This document shows positions 60,800 through 64,000 of a stretch of DNA of 64,000 nt, one piece after another. The number at the start of each line of letters is the position of its first letter. Position 1 is the first letter of the stretch. Source of the stretch: Sphingomonas radiodurans (lineage in GTDB: Bacteria > Pseudomonadota > Alphaproteobacteria > Sphingomonadales > Sphingomonadaceae); contig NZ_CP086594.1 in NCBI RefSeq assembly GCF_020866845.1, positions 3,376,001 to 3,440,000 on the forward strand. The letters run 5' to 3'. The translations under genes and the position numbers were made by a program. A model generated the notes under the pieces. It was not told the origin of the DNA. It was given only the letters and a program-made list of their open reading frames with translations, and made no database searches.

Positions 60800-63022
60800 T
60801 TATCCTGCCAGCACCACCTCGGCACCCATCAGCTTCGGGAAGAATGCTTCGTGCGCTTTTCGCAGTTCCTCGACACTTACCACATCGTCGCGATCCGGCC
60901 GTTCGAAGATCAGCCGCTTGCCGCCCGTCCGCCCCAGCGGCTCGGCCTCGACGCCGGCATCGAGCGCCGAGAGCAGGAAGTCGGACAGCGCGTGATCGTG
61001 GACCGTGACGATATAAACGCCCTGGTCCTCGGCGAAGAAGGAATGCGCGCAGTCGAATGGCTGCTTGCGATCGATCATCGCGCCGATGTTGCCAGCCAGC
61101 GCCATCTCGGCCAGCGTCACCGCGATTCCGCCGTCCGATACGTCATGCACCGCGGAAAGCTGCCCGGCGTCGATCGCCGCTCGGATCAGGTCGCCCGTCG
61201 CCTTCTCCATCGCCAGGTCGACCCGCGGTGGCGGGCCTTCCTCGCGCCCATGGATCTCGCGCAGCCACACCGTCTGCCCCAGATCCCCCCGTCGCGGGCC
61301 CACCACGAGGATGATGTCGCCTGCGCCCTTGAACGCGATCGTCGCCGACCTGGTCCAGTCAGCCATCAGTCCAACGCCGCCGATCGCCGGTGTCGGCAGG
61401 ATCGCCGACCCGCCGCCGGTGGCCTTGGACTCGTTGTAAAGGCTCACATTTCCCGAAACGATCGGGTAATCGAGCGCGCGGCAAGCCTCGCTCATGCCCT
61501 CGAGGCATCCGACGATCTGCCCCATGATCTCGGGCCGCTGCGGGTTGGCGAAATTTAGGCAATTGGTGATCGCGAGCGGCATCGCACCAACGGCGGTCAG
61601 GTTGCGCCACGTCTCCGCAACCGCCTGCTTGCCCCCCTCGACCGGATCGGCGAAGCAATAGCGCGGCGTGCAGTCGGTGGTCATCGCCAGCGCCTTTTGA
61701 GTGCCGTGGACGCGCACCACCGCAGCGTCACCGCCGGGGCGCTGCACCGTATCGGCGCCGACCATGTGATCATACTGCTCCCAGATCCACCGCCGGCTGG
61801 CGATATCGGGGGAGGCCATCAGCGTCAGCAGATCGGCCGCGATGTCCTTGCACTCGGGCACATTCACTAGCGCCTTGGCGGGCGGCGTCGGCACATGCGG
61901 GCGATCGTACAGCGGCGCGTCATCGGCCAGCGGCGCGAGCGGAATGTCGCACACGACATCGCCCTTCCACTTGAGCACCATGCGGCCGGTATCGGTGACA
62001 TGCCCGATCACGGCGAAATCGAGCTCCCACTTGCGGAAGATCGCCGCGGCGAAATCCTCGCGCCCGGGCTTGAGCACCATCAGCATGCGCTCCTGCGATT
62101 CGGAGAGCATCATTTCGTACGGCGTCATGCCGGTTTCACGCTGGGGCACGTCGTCCATGATCAGCTCGAGCCCGACGCCGCCCTTCGACGCCATCTCGAC
62201 GCTAGACGAGGTCAGCCCGGCCGCCCCCATGTCCTGGATCGCGACGATCGCATCGGACGCCATTAGTTCCAGGCACGCCTCGATCAGCAGTTTTTCGGTG
62301 AAAGGATCGCCGACCTGCACCGTCGGGCGCTTGTCCTCGGCATCCTCGCCGAAATCGGCCGAGGCCATCGTCGCGCCATGGATCCCGTCGCGCCCGGTCT
62401 TGCTTCCTACATAGACGATCGAATTGCCGATACCGCTGGCGGCGGAATAGAAAATCTTGTCGGTCTCCGCGACGCCCACCGTCATCGCGTTTACCAGGAT
62501 GTTGCCGTCATAGGCAGGATGGAAGTTCACCTCGCCGCCCACCGTCGGTACGCCGACGCAATTGCCATAGCCGCCGATGCCATGGACCACGCCCGATATC
62601 AGGTGGCGCATCTTGGGATGATCGGGCCGCCCGAAGCGCAGCGCGTTGAGGTTCGCGATCGGCCGCGCGCCCATCGTGAACACGTCGCGCAGGATGCCGC
62701 CGACCCCTGTCGCCGCACCTTGATAGGGTTCGATATACGAGGGGTGGTTGTGCGATTCCATCTTGAAGATCGCGGCCTGCCCGTCGCCGATGTCGATCAC
62801 CCCAGCGTTCTCACCGGGGCCGCAGATCACCCAAGGCGCCTCGGTCGGCAGCTTCTTCAAGTGGATGCGCGATGATTTGTACGAGCAATGCTCGGACCAC
62901 ATGACCGAGAAGATGCCGAGCTCGACAAGATTGGGCTCGCGACCCAGCGCGTTGAGCACGCGCTCATATTCGTCGGGGGACAGGCCGTGCTCGGCGACGA
63001 CTTCAGCGGTAATTGCGGTCAT
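60800..63022 (-). CDS. purL: Phosphoribosylformylglycinamidine synthase subunit PurL
   Basis: PurL is the synthetase subunit of the small-type FGAM synthase, step four of purine synthesis, which needs PurQ and PurS. The 740-residue length is that of the small form. It has the usual [47 protein letters not shown] and [12 protein letters not shown]. The ATG at 63022 (MTAITAEVV) is preferred over the 18-residue upstream extension. purQ and purS are not in the window; purine genes are often dispersed in this group. Confidence 0.96.
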   Translation of the reverse strand: MTAITAEVVAEHGLSPDEYERVLNALGREPNLVELGIFSVMWSEHCSYKSSRIHLKKLPTEAPWVICGPGENAGVIDIGDGQAAIFKMESHNHPSYIEPYQGAATGVGGILRDVFTMGARPIANLNALRFGRPDHPKMRHLISGVVHGIGGYGNCVGVPTVGGEVNFHPAYDGNILVNAMTVGVAETDKIFYSAASGIGNSIVYVGSKTGRDGIHGATMASADFGEDAEDKRPTVQVGDPFTEKLLIEACLELMASDAIVAIQDMGAAGLTSSSVEMASKGGVGLELIMDDVPQRETGMTPYEMMLSESQERMLMVLKPGREDFAAAIFRKWELDFAVIGHVTDTGRMVLKWKGDVVCDIPLAPLADDAPLYDRPHVPTPPAKALVNVPECKDIAADLLTLMASPDIASRRWIWEQYDHMVGADTVQRPGGDAAVVRVHGTQKALAMTTDCTPRYCFADPVEGGKQAVAETWRNLTAVGAMPLAITNCLNFANPQRPEIMGQIVGCLEGMSEACRALDYPIVSGNVSLYNESKATGGGSAILPTPAIGGVGLMADWTRSATIAFKGAGDIILVVGPRRGDLGQTVWLREIHGREEGPPPRVDLAMEKATGDLIRAAIDAGQLSAVHDVSDGGIAVTLAEMALAGNIGAMIDRKQPFDCAHSFFAEDQGVYIVTVHDHALSDFLLSALDAGVEAEPLGRTGGKRLIFERPDRDDVVSVEELRKAHEAFFPKLMGAEVVLAG

Positions 63023-63041
63023 GCGCGCGCGATAGCGAGCG

Positions 63042-63071
63042 GGGCGGCCGGTGTCACCACACTGGCCGCCC
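63042..63071 (-). terminator. Hairpin after the RTX protein gene
   Basis: An 8-bp GC stem (63042-63049 with 63064-63071) lies 8 bases downstream of the RTX gene stop on the minus strand, before purL. No T-run follows, so its role in termination is uncertain. Confidence 0.4.
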
Positions 63072-63079
63072 GACATAGA

Positions 63080-64000
63080 TCACAGGTTGAACGCGAGCAC
63101 CGAGGCGTCGGTCACCCCGACCAGCAACACCGCGAAATCGGCACTCAAGTCGCCGTCGACATCGCCGTAAACCACGGTGTTGCCGCGGACGGTCTCGATC
63201 CGCAGTTCTCCCGCGGCGCCGCTGAATGCAGCGCTTCCGACGAAGGTGAACGCCTGGTCGCCGTCAAGCAACGTATTGGCATCGATCGCCGTCAGGCGGA
63301 TGCGGTCGCCGGCAGAGAAGTCCATGATGCGATCCGCCGACGTCGCGGTGGCGCCGCTATCGGTAAGTCCGTTGAAATCGAACACGTCGTCGCCCGCGCC
63401 GCCGGTGAGGCGATCTCGGCCCTCGCCGCCGTTGATCCGATCATCGCCAGCGGCGCCGACGATGACGTCGTCGCCCCCGCCACCCCAGGTCGCGCCGCTG
63501 ACGGTGCCCGCACCACGATAAACGTCGTTCCCGGCGCCAAGCAGGATATGGCCGGTGATCGTGCCGTCATTGCGGACGACGTCGTCGCCGGCGCCCGTGT
63601 CGAGTGCCACGGTTGCCGCCGTCGAGATCGTACCGCGATTGATCACGGTGTCGGCGAACTCCCCGATGAAGCGCACGCCATAGCCGAGTTCGCCCGAAAT
63701 CGAGCCATCATTGACGAGCGCGGTCTCGGCATAGGCGCCGTTGCGGTCGCCGTCGTCGATCAAGATGCCGTTGAACTCGCCGAAAATCGTGCCGCTGGCC
63801 TCGTTGTAGATCAGGCCCCCGCCGGCCGCGATGCCGTCGCCGAAATCGTCGATGTTGTCCGCGCCGATTCCCTCGATCGTGCCGAAATTGCGGATGTTCA
63901 CGAGGTAGTCGACATCGACGCCGTCGCCATCGCCGTCCCCGAAGCCGTCATACCGGCCGCTGATCAGGCCGTGGTTGACCACCGTGACAAAGCCATCGCC
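63080..64000 (-). CDS. RTX-type calcium-binding protein, C-terminal part
   Basis: The frame is open to the right edge, so the N-terminus is missing. The visible ~306 residues begin with strand-forming repeats (SGRYDGFGDGDGDGVD, NFGTIEGIGADNI, SGTIFGEFNGILIDDGD, NRGTISTAATVALDTGAGDD), typical of a beta-helical stalk. They then show Gly/Asp-rich nonapeptides (GGGGDDVIVG, GDDRINGGEGRDRLTGGAGDDVF) that bind calcium, and end in an M10-type C-terminal domain (GDRIRLTAIDA, DGDLSADFAVLLVGV). Proteins with this ending are normally secreted by type I systems; no type I genes are in the window. Function of the missing part is unknown. Confidence 0.85.
   Translation of the reverse strand, partial: GDGFVTVVNHGLISGRYDGFGDGDGDGVDVDYLVNIRNFGTIEGIGADNIDDFGDGIAAGGGLIYNEASGTIFGEFNGILIDDGDRNGAYAETALVNDGSISGELGYGVRFIGEFADTVINRGTISTAATVALDTGAGDDVVRNDGTITGHILLGAGNDVYRGAGTVSGATWGGGGDDVIVGAAGDDRINGGEGRDRLTGGAGDDVFDFNGLTDSGATATSADRIMDFSAGDRIRLTAIDANTLLDGDQAFTFVGSAAFSGAAGELRIETVRGNTVVYGDVDGDLSADFAVLLVGVTDASVLAFNL

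Overview
The window looks like chromosomal DNA of an alphaproteobacterium of the order Sphingomonadales, most probably Sphingomonas. This rests on the high GC content, the linked set aroA / cmk / rpsA / ihfB next to a TIGR02300 gene, the yfgM-like / bamB / der run, a complete type II secretion operon, a TonB-dependent receptor paired with a beta-helix lipoprotein, and GC-rich palindromic repeats of the kind scattered through sphingomonad genomes. No phage, insertion sequence, plasmid gene or CRISPR array was seen. All five tRNA genes carry an encoded CCA.

Layout. 1-2490: end of an asparagine synthetase-like gene, a palindromic repeat, an M1 aminopeptidase. 2509-5610: lon behind a possible heat-shock promoter, an HU gene, tRNA-Val and a terminator. 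5650-10390: a lipoprotein and a TonB-dependent receptor behind 11-bp-phased GTCACGC repeats. 10419-22756: a 2-oxoglutarate oxygenase, then gspC to gspN in one overlapping operon. 22832-27661: tRNA-His, leucine dehydrogenase-like enzyme, TPR protein, DUF3072, kup, a 2H phosphoesterase, tRNA-Met. 27740-32935: small proteins, rimO, anmK, DUF4112, an orphan solute-binding protein abutting tRNA-Leu. 32983-39452: ihfB, rpsA, a decayed parDE module on the opposite strand, cmk, a Tat-exported hydrolase, aroA, TIGR02300 gene, tRNA-Ala. 39455-47007: M28 peptidase, DUF5690 transporter-like protein, an FMN/FAD dienoyl-CoA reductase-like enzyme, a succinate-semialdehyde dehydrogenase. 47080-50181: a four-gene KaiC-like signalling operon. 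50189-53712: GrpB, a B3 metallo-beta-lactamase, a GNAT, a frameshifted ArsC-like gene, a VOC protein, a membrane protein. 53736-58635: panB, yfgM-like, bamB, der, an Hpt protein. 58676-64000: bfr and bfd, DUF418, purL, and the C-terminal end of an RTX protein.

Three things deserve a second look. First, the type II secretion operon has palindromic or duplicated DNA at the 5' ends or leader regions of gspE, gspF, gspH, gspI and gspJ, so several prepilin leaders seem built partly from repeat DNA. Second, 47080-50181 encodes an uncharacterised helical protein, a two-RecA KaiC homologue, an HWE histidine kinase and a lone receiver, each overlapping the next by 4 bases, with no KaiA or KaiB. Third, there is visible decay: parD has an in-frame stop, parE lacks a stop of its own, and the ArsC-like gene has a one-base frameshift near its 3' end.

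All family assignments were made by reading translated sequence; no database search was run.
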